Assembly: GCA_964435625.1 (NCBI GenBank)
Contig: CAYTAG010000166.1
Location: 1-7,678 of the forward strand
DNA: 7,678 nucleotides
From: PXRE01 sp964435625
GTDB lineage: Archaea > Halobacteriota > Halobacteria > Halobacteriales > PXRE01
Direction: 5' to 3'
Position 1 is the first letter of the stretch; each line of letters opens with the position of its first letter. A program made the translations under genes and the position numbers. Below, piece by piece: positions 1-5,647 of the stretch. The notes under the pieces were generated by a model that saw nothing but the letters and a program-made list of their open reading frames with translations, was not told the DNA's origin and searched no databases.

Positions 1-2
1 AC

Positions 3-587
3 GGACTTCTTCTGACGCCGCGGCCGGGACGGCGGTCAGCGCCGGTCAGACCAGGGGACCAGATCATCCCCGCGCGCTTCCTGAAGGTGCTCACCTTCGA
101 GGGCCTCGGGGAGTTCGCCTTCTTCGACCAGCGGTTCACCGAGTACGACGAACCGAAGGACCACCCCTTCAACGAGCGGCGGTTCCAGAGCGCTAGCGTG
201 CTCGTCGTGAACGCCAACTTCGGCTGTGGGTCCTCCCGGGAGCACGCCCCCCAGGCGCTCAAGCGGTGGGGGATCGACGCCATCGTCGGCGAGAGCTTCG
301 CGGAGATCTTCGCCGGGAACTGCCTCGCGCTGGGCGTCCCGACGGTGACCGCCGACGCAGACGAGATCGAGAGGCTGCAAGACTGGATCGAGACCCACCC
401 CGACGGCCACATCGAGGTCGACGTCGCAAACGCCGCGATCACCTACGGCGACCGGACCGTCGACGGACGGATCGACGACGCCCACCGGACGGCGCTGGTG
501 GATGGTATCTGGGACACGACCGCGCTGATGAGAGCCAACGCCGACCGGGTCGAAGAGACGGCGGCTTCGCTGCCGTACGTCGACTAG
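3..587 (+). CDS. leuD: 3-isopropylmalate dehydratase (isopropylmalate isomerase) small subunit, 5' end incomplete or abnormal
   Basis: Small swivel-domain subunit that pairs with the LeuC [4Fe-4S] subunit to convert 2-isopropylmalate to 3-isopropylmalate in leucine biosynthesis (cytoplasm). The reading frame shows DQIIPARFLK (57-86), FAFFDQRF, then the family signature NANFGCGSSREHAPQALKRW (about 210-269), followed by GESFAEIFAGNCLALGVPTV. The C-terminus is intact and ends at TAG 585-587. A GTG at 87 could be taken as the start but is rejected, because the conserved DQIIPARF lies upstream of it in the same frame. The frame is open back to position 3 with no ATG, GTG or TTG before 87, and the usual GNDIDTDQIIP stretch is not present: the frame reads PVRPGDQIIP instead. 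The true start is therefore either off the window, a non-standard codon, or lost through an indel. The family call is secure; the left boundary is not. Confidence 0.9.
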   Translation, partial: GLLLTPRPGRRSAPVRPGDQIIPARFLKVLTFEGLGEFAFFDQRFTEYDEPKDHPFNERRFQSASVLVVNANFGCGSSREHAPQALKRWGIDAIVGESFAEIFAGNCLALGVPTVTADADEIERLQDWIETHPDGHIEVDVANAAITYGDRTVDGRIDDAHRTALVDGIWDTTALMRANADRVEETAASLPYVD

Positions 588-1114
588 GCGGGCGAGGGCA
601 CCTCGAACGAGTCCGGGGTCGCCCGGTCGACTCGCTCCAGGAGTCGGTTGGCCTGCCGCCGGTAGTCGTCGGTTTCGTCGCCGGGGTCCCGGTAGCGGTC
701 GGACGCGTGCAGGAGGGCCAGCGCCATCAGGACGCAGTCGGCCACGTCGAACTCCAGGGTCATCGAGCGGTTCCGCCGCCGGGCGCAGTCCAGCGGCCGC
801 TCCAGCGAAACCTCGAGGCCGACGGCCGCGAACTCGACCTGGTTCGGGGCGTCGCCGTCGACCGAGAGCCGCCGGAGCGCGATCCGCGCCCGCTCGCAGT
901 CGTCCTCGTCGACGGTGATCGGTACCGCCCGGCCGACGCTGGGTCGCGGCCGGGACCCGTTCGCGTGGTGGAGGAGGTACTGCGTCAACGCCCGCTTGCG
1001 AGCGGACCCCGACCCCTCAGTGTCGGCAGACGGGGGCAGTCGTCCCCCAACGGTGCTTGCACTCCGCCCCAACGAGGACCTGGTACCCTCGGTCGCGTAC
1101 TGCTCCCCTGTCAT
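584..1114 (-). CDS. Hypothetical protein, 176 residues, between leuD and leuB
   Basis: I do not recognise this protein. The chosen start is the ATG at 1114; an in-frame TTG at 1138 would add eight residues but has nothing to favour it. Residues 1-60 are rich in Ser, Gly and Thr and probably disordered. Residues about 64-165 look like a compact cytoplasmic domain: VPITVDEDDCERARIALRRL, then EFAAVGLEVSLERP, an Arg-rich segment CARRRNRS, a hydrophobic helix FDVADCVLMALALLHA and the acidic/basic helix DETDDYRRQANRLLERV. There are three cysteines (73, 110, 127), not arranged as a metal knuckle. No signal peptide or clear transmembrane segment is seen. Its length, haloarchaeal composition and a good promoter candidate at 1187-1200 support a real gene. 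It faces leuD tail to tail, with the two stop codons overlapping in a single CTAG. It could be a haloarchaea-specific protein; no function is proposed. Confidence 0.75.
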   Translation of the reverse strand: MTGEQYATEGTRSSLGRSASTVGGRLPPSADTEGSGSARKRALTQYLLHHANGSRPRPSVGRAVPITVDEDDCERARIALRRLSVDGDAPNQVEFAAVGLEVSLERPLDCARRRNRSMTLEFDVADCVLMALALLHASDRYRDPGDETDDYRRQANRLLERVDRATPDSFEVPSPA

Positions 1115-1186
1115 GCCTACTTCACGAATGTACCCCAAGGGGGGTTACCCTACCGGGTGAAGGGGTCCCCGAGGGGCGAAACATCA

Positions 1187-1200
1187 CATTTATATTTTTC
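1187..1200 (-). promoter_or_regulatory. Candidate TATA/BRE promoter of the 584-1114 gene
   Basis: On the minus strand this reads GAAAAATATAAATG: an A-rich BRE-like stretch followed by a TATA box in an otherwise GC-rich gap. Archaeal initiation about 25-27 bp downstream would fall near 1166 and give a leader of roughly 50 nt before the ATG at 1114. The plus-strand reading TTTATATT could instead serve leuB, but would leave a leader of well over 180 nt, so the minus orientation is preferred. This is inference from spacing and composition. Confidence 0.5.
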
Positions 1201-1310
1201 TAACATTGGACATACTTGCCGGTTTTCCGCCCGGCGTACAACCGGAACTGGGCTACCCGGAAAGGCGCTCGCGCATCCGACCGCCCCTTACTTCGGAATG
1301 TAGAGTGTTA

Positions 1311-1337
1311 TGCTTTAGATTCCAAAATATTGGAGTC
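1311..1337 (+). promoter_or_regulatory. Candidate leuB promoter with imperfect dyad
   Basis: This AT-rich island contains TTTAGAT (1314-1320) and AAAATATT (1324-1331), either of which could be the TATA element. It overlaps a 20-bp imperfect palindrome, 1318-1337, with 8 of 10 base pairs matched around the 1327/1328 centre. Initiation would fall at about 1343-1357, leaving a leader of about 105-120 nt before the leuB ATG at 1462 or about 40-55 nt before the alternative ATG at 1399. A dyad on top of a TATA box fits a repressor site, but the regulator is not identifiable from the sequence. Confidence 0.4.
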
Positions 1338-1372
1338 CGACGGTCAGCGGGCGGGCCATTACCCCCGGACGA

Positions 1373-1392
1373 CTCACCGTCCAGGTGGTGAG
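1373..1392 (+). other. Hairpin in the leuB leader
   Basis: CTCACC (1373-1378) pairs with GGTGAG (1387-1392) across an 8-nt loop. The right arm lies 6 nt before an in-frame ATG at 1399 and resembles part of a Shine-Dalgarno sequence, so if that ATG is used the hairpin would cover its ribosome-binding site. A six-base stem can arise by chance in GC-rich DNA. Confidence 0.35.
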
Positions 1393-1450
1393 GTATCCAT
1401 GGGCGTGTCGGCCGCCCGTCACACCGACACCCTGATTCGTCGCGGGCTTC

Positions 1451-1456
1451 GAGGGA
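1451..1456 (+). promoter_or_regulatory. Ribosome-binding site supporting the leuB start at 1462
   Basis: GAGGGA ends five bases before the ATG at 1462. Together with the normal LeuB N-terminus that begins there (MTHEVAVIPGDGIG), it supports 1462 over the in-frame ATG at 1399. Confidence 0.5.
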
Positions 1457-1461
1457 CGACG

Positions 1462-2439
1462 ATGACTCACGAGGTCGCGGTGATCCCCGGCGACGGGATC
1501 GGTCGGGAGGTCGTCCCGGCGGCGGTCGACGTGCTCGACGCGACCGGAGCCGATCTGGCGTTCGCCCACGCCGAGGCCGGTGACGCCGTCGCCGCCGAAC
1601 GGGGGACGGCCCTCCCCGCGGAGACGGCCGACCTAGCGCGGACGGCGGACGCGACGCTGTTCGGGGCCGCCGGCGAGACGGCGGCCGACGTCGTGTTGCC
1701 GCTCCGCTCGGCCGTCGACTCCTTCGTCAACGTCCGGCCCGCCCGCACGTACCCCGGCGTCGAAGCGATCCGGCCAGAGACGGACGTCGTCTTCCTCCGG
1801 GAGAACACGGAGGGCGTCTACGTCGGCGAGGAGACCCGCGAAGACGGCCGCGCTACGCTGACCCGCGTCGTGACCGAGGCGGCCTCCCGGCGGCTGGCCG
1901 AGTTCGCCTGCGAGTTCGTCGCCGAGCGCGAACAGGAGGGCTTCGCGGTCGCGCACAAGGCGAACGTGATGCGCGAGACCGACGGGTTGTTCCTGGAAAC
2001 CGTGGAGGCGGTGGCAGGCGAGCGCGGCGTCGCGGTCGAACCGGTCCTGATGGACGCGCTGGCGACCCACCTCTGTCTGCACCCCGAAGACTACGACGTG
2101 ATCGTCACCCCCAACCTCGCCGGAGACGTGCTCTCGGACCTGGCCGCCGGACTCGTCGGGGGCCTCGGCCTGCTGCCCAGCGCCAACCTGGGCGACGAGC
2201 GCGGCCTGTTCGAACCCGTCCACGGGACGGCGCCGGACGTCGCCGGCGAGGGGATCGCCAACCCCGTCGCGACCGTGCTGTCGGGTGCGATGCTGCTGGA
2301 GTTCCTGGACTACGAGGAGGAGGCCCAGCGCGTCCGGAACGCGGTCGAGGACGTGCTCGCGGACGGGCCACGGACGCCGGACGTCGGTGGGGGGGCGTCG
2401 ACCGACGAGGTGACCGAAGCGATCGTCGGGCGCCTCTAA
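1462..2439 (+). CDS. leuB: 3-isopropylmalate dehydrogenase
   Basis: Oxidises and decarboxylates 3-isopropylmalate to 2-ketoisocaproate with NAD+ in leucine biosynthesis; cytoplasmic, of the isocitrate/isopropylmalate dehydrogenase fold. The 325 residues match the usual archaeal length. Motifs in order: nucleotide-side IPGDGIG at 8-14; substrate-binding arginines in NVRPARTYPGV (R92, R95) and FLRENTEGVY (R113); HKANVMRETDG with catalytic Lys166; metal-ligand aspartates Asp198 (MDALATHL), Asp222 and Asp226 (NLAGDVLSDLAAGL); and the cofactor loop EPVHGTAPDVAGEGIANP at 251-268. Every key residue appears present. The related homoisocitrate and isocitrate dehydrogenases share this scaffold, but the adjacent leuD and the VRPA substrate loop favour LeuB. 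The start at 1462 gives the normal N-terminus; the ATG at 1399 would add 21 residues (MGVSAARHTDTLIRRGLRGTT) that do not look like family sequence. leuB is separated from leuD by an opposite-strand gene and so needs its own promoter. Confidence 0.95.
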   Translation: MTHEVAVIPGDGIGREVVPAAVDVLDATGADLAFAHAEAGDAVAAERGTALPAETADLARTADATLFGAAGETAADVVLPLRSAVDSFVNVRPARTYPGVEAIRPETDVVFLRENTEGVYVGEETREDGRATLTRVVTEAASRRLAEFACEFVAEREQEGFAVAHKANVMRETDGLFLETVEAVAGERGVAVEPVLMDALATHLCLHPEDYDVIVTPNLAGDVLSDLAAGLVGGLGLLPSANLGDERGLFEPVHGTAPDVAGEGIANPVATVLSGAMLLEFLDYEEEAQRVRNAVEDVLADGPRTPDVGGGASTDEVTEAIVGRL

Positions 2440-2442
2440 CCG

Positions 2443-2482
2443 GCGGTGACCGCTGCAGTCCACCGCTCACTGCCGTCACCGC
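2443..2482. repeat. Inverted repeat after leuB
   Basis: GCGGTGAC (2443-2450) and GTCACCGC (2475-2482) are perfect 8-bp inverted copies; a smaller nested pair GCAG/CTGC lies at 2455-2458 and 2470-2473. The repeat begins three bases after the leuB stop and ends just before the msrA TATA-like element. No T-tract follows, so a classical terminator is not supported. It could shape the leuB mRNA 3' end or bind a regulator of msrA. Confidence 0.45.
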
Positions 2483-2483
2483 G

Positions 2484-2495
2484 GAATACATACGC
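2484..2495 (+). promoter_or_regulatory. Candidate msrA TATA box (leaderless transcript)
   Basis: GAATACATACGC is the only AT-rich stretch in the 77-bp leuB-msrA gap. Its centre is about 27 bp upstream of the msrA ATG at 2517, the spacing expected in archaea when transcription begins at the start codon itself. The bases directly before the ATG (CATACCTCCGGGC) contain no Shine-Dalgarno sequence, which agrees with a leaderless mRNA. Confidence 0.5.
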
Positions 2496-2516
2496 CTGCC
2501 GACCATACCTCCGGGC

Positions 2517-3059
2517 ATGAGCGACATCGAAACCGCGACGTTCGGCGGCGGGTGCTTCTGGTGCGTGGAGGCGGCCCTGAAGGAACTCGACGGCGTCGAG
2601 TCGGTCACCTCGGGCTACGCCGGCGGCCACACAGAGAATCCGACCTACAGGGCGGTCTGTTCGGGCAAAACGGGCCACGCCGAGGTCGTCCAGGTCGAGT
2701 ACGACCCCGACCGACTGGGCTACGAGGACCTGCTGGAGGTCTTTTTCACGATCCACGACCCGACGCAACTGAACCGCCAGGGGCCGGACGTCGGCACCCA
2801 GTACCGCTCCATCGTCCTCTACCACGACGACCGCCAGCGCGAACTGGCCGAGGCCTACGTCGAGACGCTGGAGGAGGAAGACGTCTACGACGACGAGGTC
2901 GTCACGGAAATCGAACCGCTGGAGCGGTTCTGGCGGGGCGAGGAGAAACACCAGGACTACTTCGAGAAAAACCCCGACGACGCCTACTGCACGATGCACG
3001 CCGCACCGAAGGTCGAGAAAGTGCGGGAGAAGTTCGCCGAGAAAGTCGAGATCAGGTAG
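2517..3059 (+). CDS. msrA: Peptide-methionine (S)-S-oxide reductase
   Basis: Reduces the S epimer of methionine sulfoxide, free or in proteins, with thioredoxin as usual reductant; a cytoplasmic oxidative-damage repair enzyme. The 180 residues match the single-domain family length. The signature TFGGGCFWCVEA places the catalytic cysteine at Cys13, with Cys16 beside it. Other family features are the SGYAGGHTENPTYRAVCSGKTGHAEVVQ block (31-59) with active-site Glu56, EVFFTIHDPTQLNRQGPDVGTQYRS (74-98) with the conserved Asp and Tyr, and FWRGEEKHQDYF (138-149). Cys158 in DAYC is the likely resolving or recycling cysteine. The protein is highly acidic in the haloarchaeal manner. No MsrB domain is fused and no msrB lies nearby. 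The gene has its own promoter candidate and converges on the transducer gene with a 12-bp gap. Confidence 0.96.
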   Translation: MSDIETATFGGGCFWCVEAALKELDGVESVTSGYAGGHTENPTYRAVCSGKTGHAEVVQVEYDPDRLGYEDLLEVFFTIHDPTQLNRQGPDVGTQYRSIVLYHDDRQRELAEAYVETLEEEDVYDDEVVTEIEPLERFWRGEEKHQDYFEKNPDDAYCTMHAAPKVEKVREKFAEKVEIR

Positions 3060-3071
3060 GCGATCGGACGC

Positions 3072-5414
3072 TCAGTCTTCGGCCGGGGAGCCGAGTCCGA
3101 GTTCGGTGCTCCTCTTTAGGTCGGCCGACCCGTCGACGTCGAAGTCCGCCAGCAACGACTGTAGTTCGGATGCCCGCGTCGAGAGGTCGTTGGCGCTGTC
3201 GGAGACCTCCGAGAGCGTGGCGGTCTGCTCTTCGGCCGCTGCGGCGACTCGCTCCGCCTCGTCGGTGGTCTGGGCACCGATCGCGGTGAGTTCGTCGACC
3301 ATCGCGACGACCGACTGGGCGGTACGGGCCTGCTCGGCGGTCGCCTCGCTGATCTCCTGGACGCCCTCGTCGGTGTCCTCGACGTGGCCGGTGATCTCCG
3401 TGAGGGAACCGATCGCCTCTTCGACGGTATCGATCCCTGCCGTGAGGCGCTCGCGGGTCGCCTGGATGTCCTCGACGGTCGCGTCCGTCTGCTCCTGGAT
3501 GTCCTCAAGGCGTTGTTCGACGTCGGCGGCGGCCTCGCGGGTTTCCTCCGCGAGGTCTTTGACCTCCTCGGCGACGACGGCGAACCCCTGGCCGGTCTTG
3601 CCGGCACGGGCGGCCTCGATGGAGGCGTTCAGTGCCAGGATGTTGGTCTGTTCTGCGATGTCCTGGATGAGTTCGACGACTTCGCCGATGACTGCCATCT
3701 CCTCGTCGAGCGTCTCGATGCGCTGGACCGCTTGCTCGGTCTGACTCTCGACCTCGTTCATCTCTTCGATGGCCGCGCGCGCGGCGTCCCGCCCTTGTTC
3801 GCCGGCCTCGGCGGCCCGCTCAGAGGTCTTCGCGAGGCTGTCGGTCGCGGAGGCGGCTTGCTGTGCGCTGGCCGACAGGGACTCCATCTCCGAGGCGACG
3901 TCTTCGAGCATCTCGCTTTGCCGGACCGCGCCGTCGCGGATCTCCTGGACTGCGTCGCTGGCCTCCTGGCTTGCCCGCTGGACGTCCTCGGCGCTGGCGT
4001 CGACGGCGTGGCTGGTGTCCGCGACCGTCCCCGCGAACGCCGTCACCTCGGCCAGCGCCCCGGAGAGGTCCTCGACGGCCCGATTGATGGACGTGCCGAC
4101 GCTGGCCATCGCCTCGCTCTCGCTAGAGGGTTCGACTCGCTGGGTCAGGTCCCCCTCCGCGACGGCCTCCAGGGCCGTGCCGTACTCGGTGGCTTTCTGC
4201 TCCAGGTGGTGGTTGAACTGCTCGGCCTCCTGGCGGCGACGTTCGGCTTCGGTGCGGGCCTGCTGGGCCTCCGCGATCTGCTCACGCAGGGAGTCGCGCA
4301 TCTCGCCCATCGAGGTCGCCAGCGTCCCGATTTCGTCGCGGCGGTCGACGTCGAACTCCACGTCGAGGTCCCCCTCGCCGAGTTCCCGGGCGTCGGCGGC
4401 CAGCGAGCGCAACGCCGTCGCGGTCGACCGGCCGATGGTTACGCCCACGATCGCCAGCGTCAGGAGCGCGACCAGCACCATCGCGCCGATGCCCGTCCGT
4501 ACGATTCCGATCATCCCGAACGCCTCCTCCCGCTGGACGTGCGTGAGGACGACCCAGTCGTTGGAACCGATGGACGCGTAGCCCATCAGGCTCTCGTCGT
4601 CCATGACGACGACGCCGGTGTCGCCGTTCAGCGCGTTCGCGACGGCTCGATCTTTCGCCTGTTCGTCGTGAGTCTCGTTGCCCGGTGCTGCGACCGCCTC
4701 GCCGTCGGAACTCACGACGTGAGTGTGCGCCCCTTCCATGGGCTGGACTCGGGTTTCACCCCCCTCCCCGAGCGTCGCGACCTTGCCGGTCGGGTTGATC
4801 ATGAACCCGACGACGCGGTTCTCCCCGGGAACCGGCGACAGCATCGCTACGACCGGAAAGTCGACGATCGGGAGCTGGAACGGCCGGGAGACGTACACCT
4901 CGTCGGGGTCGGAGAACCCTTCCTGGATTTTGGGCACGAACGGTTCGTCCATCTCGGCGGGACTCTTGCCGACGAACTTCTCCGGGTTCGAACTGGAGAT
5001 GATCTGCTTTTCGTCCCTGTCGATCACGTGGATGGCGACTACCTCGTCGGACACGTGACCGTGCTCGACCAGGTCTGCCAGTTCGCTACTGATCCGCTCG
5101 TGGTCGTCAGCGCTCAACGTCGGTAGCCTGGAGATCGTCCGCACCTGTCGCTTGTTGCCCTGGACCCACTCGTTGACGTTCTCCGCCTGGGTCACTGCAG
5201 ACGTCTCGAGGTTCTGCCGGGCATCCTGCCGTACCTCGGTTGCCGTCACCGTCTGGACGACGAGTCCGAGCACGAGCAACAACGCAACTGCCCCTAGGAG
5301 GGCGACGCCGAGACGCGTCGCGTACCGACCCCTCACGAGGTCGGCGAGTTTGCGCGCGCCGCCTGTCGCTCGGTCCGTGAGATCGCCCACCCCCTCATCG
5401 TGGCTATCTGACAT
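3072..5414 (-). CDS. Methyl-accepting chemotaxis (Htr-type) transducer with dCache-like sensor
   Basis: Membrane receptor that relays an extracellular signal to CheA/CheW and hence to the archaellum. Of 780 residues: 1-34 cytoplasmic; TM1 about 35-57 (LGVALLGAVALLLVLGLVV); an extracellular dCache-like sensor about 60-298, including VSRPFQLPIVDFPVVAM (175-191), a typical Cache strand pair; TM2 about 301-328; HAMP about 329-381 (GEGDLDVEFDVDRRDEIGTL); a charged coiled coil about 380-411; a second HAMP-like unit about 411-455 (AVAEGDLTQRV); and a long helical methyl-accepting domain about 456-757. The hairpin tip is the family signature EQTNILALNASIEAARAG (588-605) followed by FAVVAEEVKDLAEETR. 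Gln/Glu pairs such as AAEEQT (726-731) are candidate methylation sites. The ligand cannot be named. It lacks the bacteriorhodopsin-partner architecture of HtrI/HtrII, since a large extracellular sensor is present. No che or arl gene is adjacent, so it appears to be an orphan transducer gene. The start ATG at 5414 fits the TM1 position. Confidence 0.95.
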   Translation of the reverse strand: MSDSHDEGVGDLTDRATGGARKLADLVRGRYATRLGVALLGAVALLLVLGLVVQTVTATEVRQDARQNLETSAVTQAENVNEWVQGNKRQVRTISRLPTLSADDHERISSELADLVEHGHVSDEVVAIHVIDRDEKQIISSSNPEKFVGKSPAEMDEPFVPKIQEGFSDPDEVYVSRPFQLPIVDFPVVAMLSPVPGENRVVGFMINPTGKVATLGEGGETRVQPMEGAHTHVVSSDGEAVAAPGNETHDEQAKDRAVANALNGDTGVVVMDDESLMGYASIGSNDWVVLTHVQREEAFGMIGIVRTGIGAMVLVALLTLAIVGVTIGRSTATALRSLAADARELGEGDLDVEFDVDRRDEIGTLATSMGEMRDSLREQIAEAQQARTEAERRRQEAEQFNHHLEQKATEYGTALEAVAEGDLTQRVEPSSESEAMASVGTSINRAVEDLSGALAEVTAFAGTVADTSHAVDASAEDVQRASQEASDAVQEIRDGAVRQSEMLEDVASEMESLSASAQQAASATDSLAKTSERAAEAGEQGRDAARAAIEEMNEVESQTEQAVQRIETLDEEMAVIGEVVELIQDIAEQTNILALNASIEAARAGKTGQGFAVVAEEVKDLAEETREAAADVEQRLEDIQEQTDATVEDIQATRERLTAGIDTVEEAIGSLTEITGHVEDTDEGVQEISEATAEQARTAQSVVAMVDELTAIGAQTTDEAERVAAAAEEQTATLSEVSDSANDLSTRASELQSLLADFDVDGSADLKRSTELGLGSPAED

Positions 5415-5434
5415 TGCTCTGAAATTGGTTTTCG

Positions 5435-5479
5435 CTTGACACTTGTTAATCTATCGTTCGAACATCCAATAAGTGCAAG
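5435..5479 (-). promoter_or_regulatory. Candidate transducer promoter and operator-like repeats
   Basis: On the minus strand, ACTTATTGGA (5465-5474) is a TATA-like element that would start transcription near 5443, about 29 nt before the ATG at 5414. CTTGACACTT (5435-5444) and AAGTGCAAG (5471-5479) form an inverted repeat, imperfect by one inserted base, that brackets this zone. The exact 8-bp palindrome GTTCGAAC (5456-5463) lies between the arms. The arrangement fits a regulated promoter but the regulator is unknown. Confidence 0.35.
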
Positions 5480-5490
5480 ACAACCACTGA

Positions 5491-5628
5491 CAGCAAGGGC
5501 CGTCAGGGCCGTGTCGGCGGGAGTGCCCTCGGGTCCCGGGACGGCACAGGGAAAGTGCCGCGGCTCTGGGCCTGGAAGAACTCCTGGATGCCGTGGTCCT
5601 CGAGCGCATCCCCGGGTGGACCCCGTGA
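5491..5628 (+). pseudogene. Possible coding remnant (weak)
   Basis: The frame ending at TGA 5626-5628 is open from 5491 and its last part reads ESAAALGLEELLDAVVLERI, with a haloarchaeal codon pattern, but it has no start codon and is closed upstream by TGA at 5488. The opposite strand over the same bases also reads plausibly (DALEDHGIQEFFQAQ, near 5560-5606), so the signal may simply be GC-rich symmetry. I recognise neither product. This may be the tail of a decayed gene, an untranslated RNA or nothing. Confidence 0.15.
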
Positions 5629-5647
5629 CGACCGACGCCGTTCGTTC

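Larger units (their letters stand above)
1115..1461. other. Intergenic region with two promoter zones and structured leaders
   Basis: This 347-bp gap separates the divergently transcribed hypothetical gene and leuB. From left to right it holds overlapping short G/C hairpins (1132-1176), an AT-rich TATA zone (1187-1200), a mixed stretch with no recognisable element (1200-1305), a second AT-rich zone with an imperfect dyad (1311-1337), a 6-bp-stem hairpin (1373-1392) and an in-frame ATG at 1399 upstream of the preferred leuB ATG. No separate gene is supported here. Confidence 0.6.

Noticed and set aside
87..587. GTG at 87 as the true leuD start (166 residues)
   Set aside because: Conserved LeuD residues DQIIPARFLK lie upstream at 57-86 in the same frame, so this start would cut into the family domain.
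266..1303. Plus-strand open frame spanning the end of leuD and the hypothetical gene
   Set aside because: It overlaps leuD in another frame, is extremely Arg-rich at its start and runs through the likely promoter region; it is a composition artefact.
1216..1461. leuB extended upstream to an ATG at 1216
   Set aside because: The extra 82 codons cross the AT-rich promoter zone and a dyad, and LeuB proteins begin at the MTHEVAVIPGDGIG position.
3060..3071. Terminator between msrA and the transducer gene
   Set aside because: The 12-bp gap has no stem-loop and no T-tract on either strand.
3384..5126. Long open frame on the plus strand across the transducer gene
   Set aside because: It is antisense to a clearly identified transducer, its text is Leu/Gly/Asp-rich without family motifs, and long antisense frames are expected in DNA with high G/C at third positions.
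5451..5479. tRNA T-loop suggested by GTTCGAAC
   Set aside because: The flanking bases (CTATC and ATCCA) do not pair as a T-stem and no acceptor, D or anticodon arms are present.
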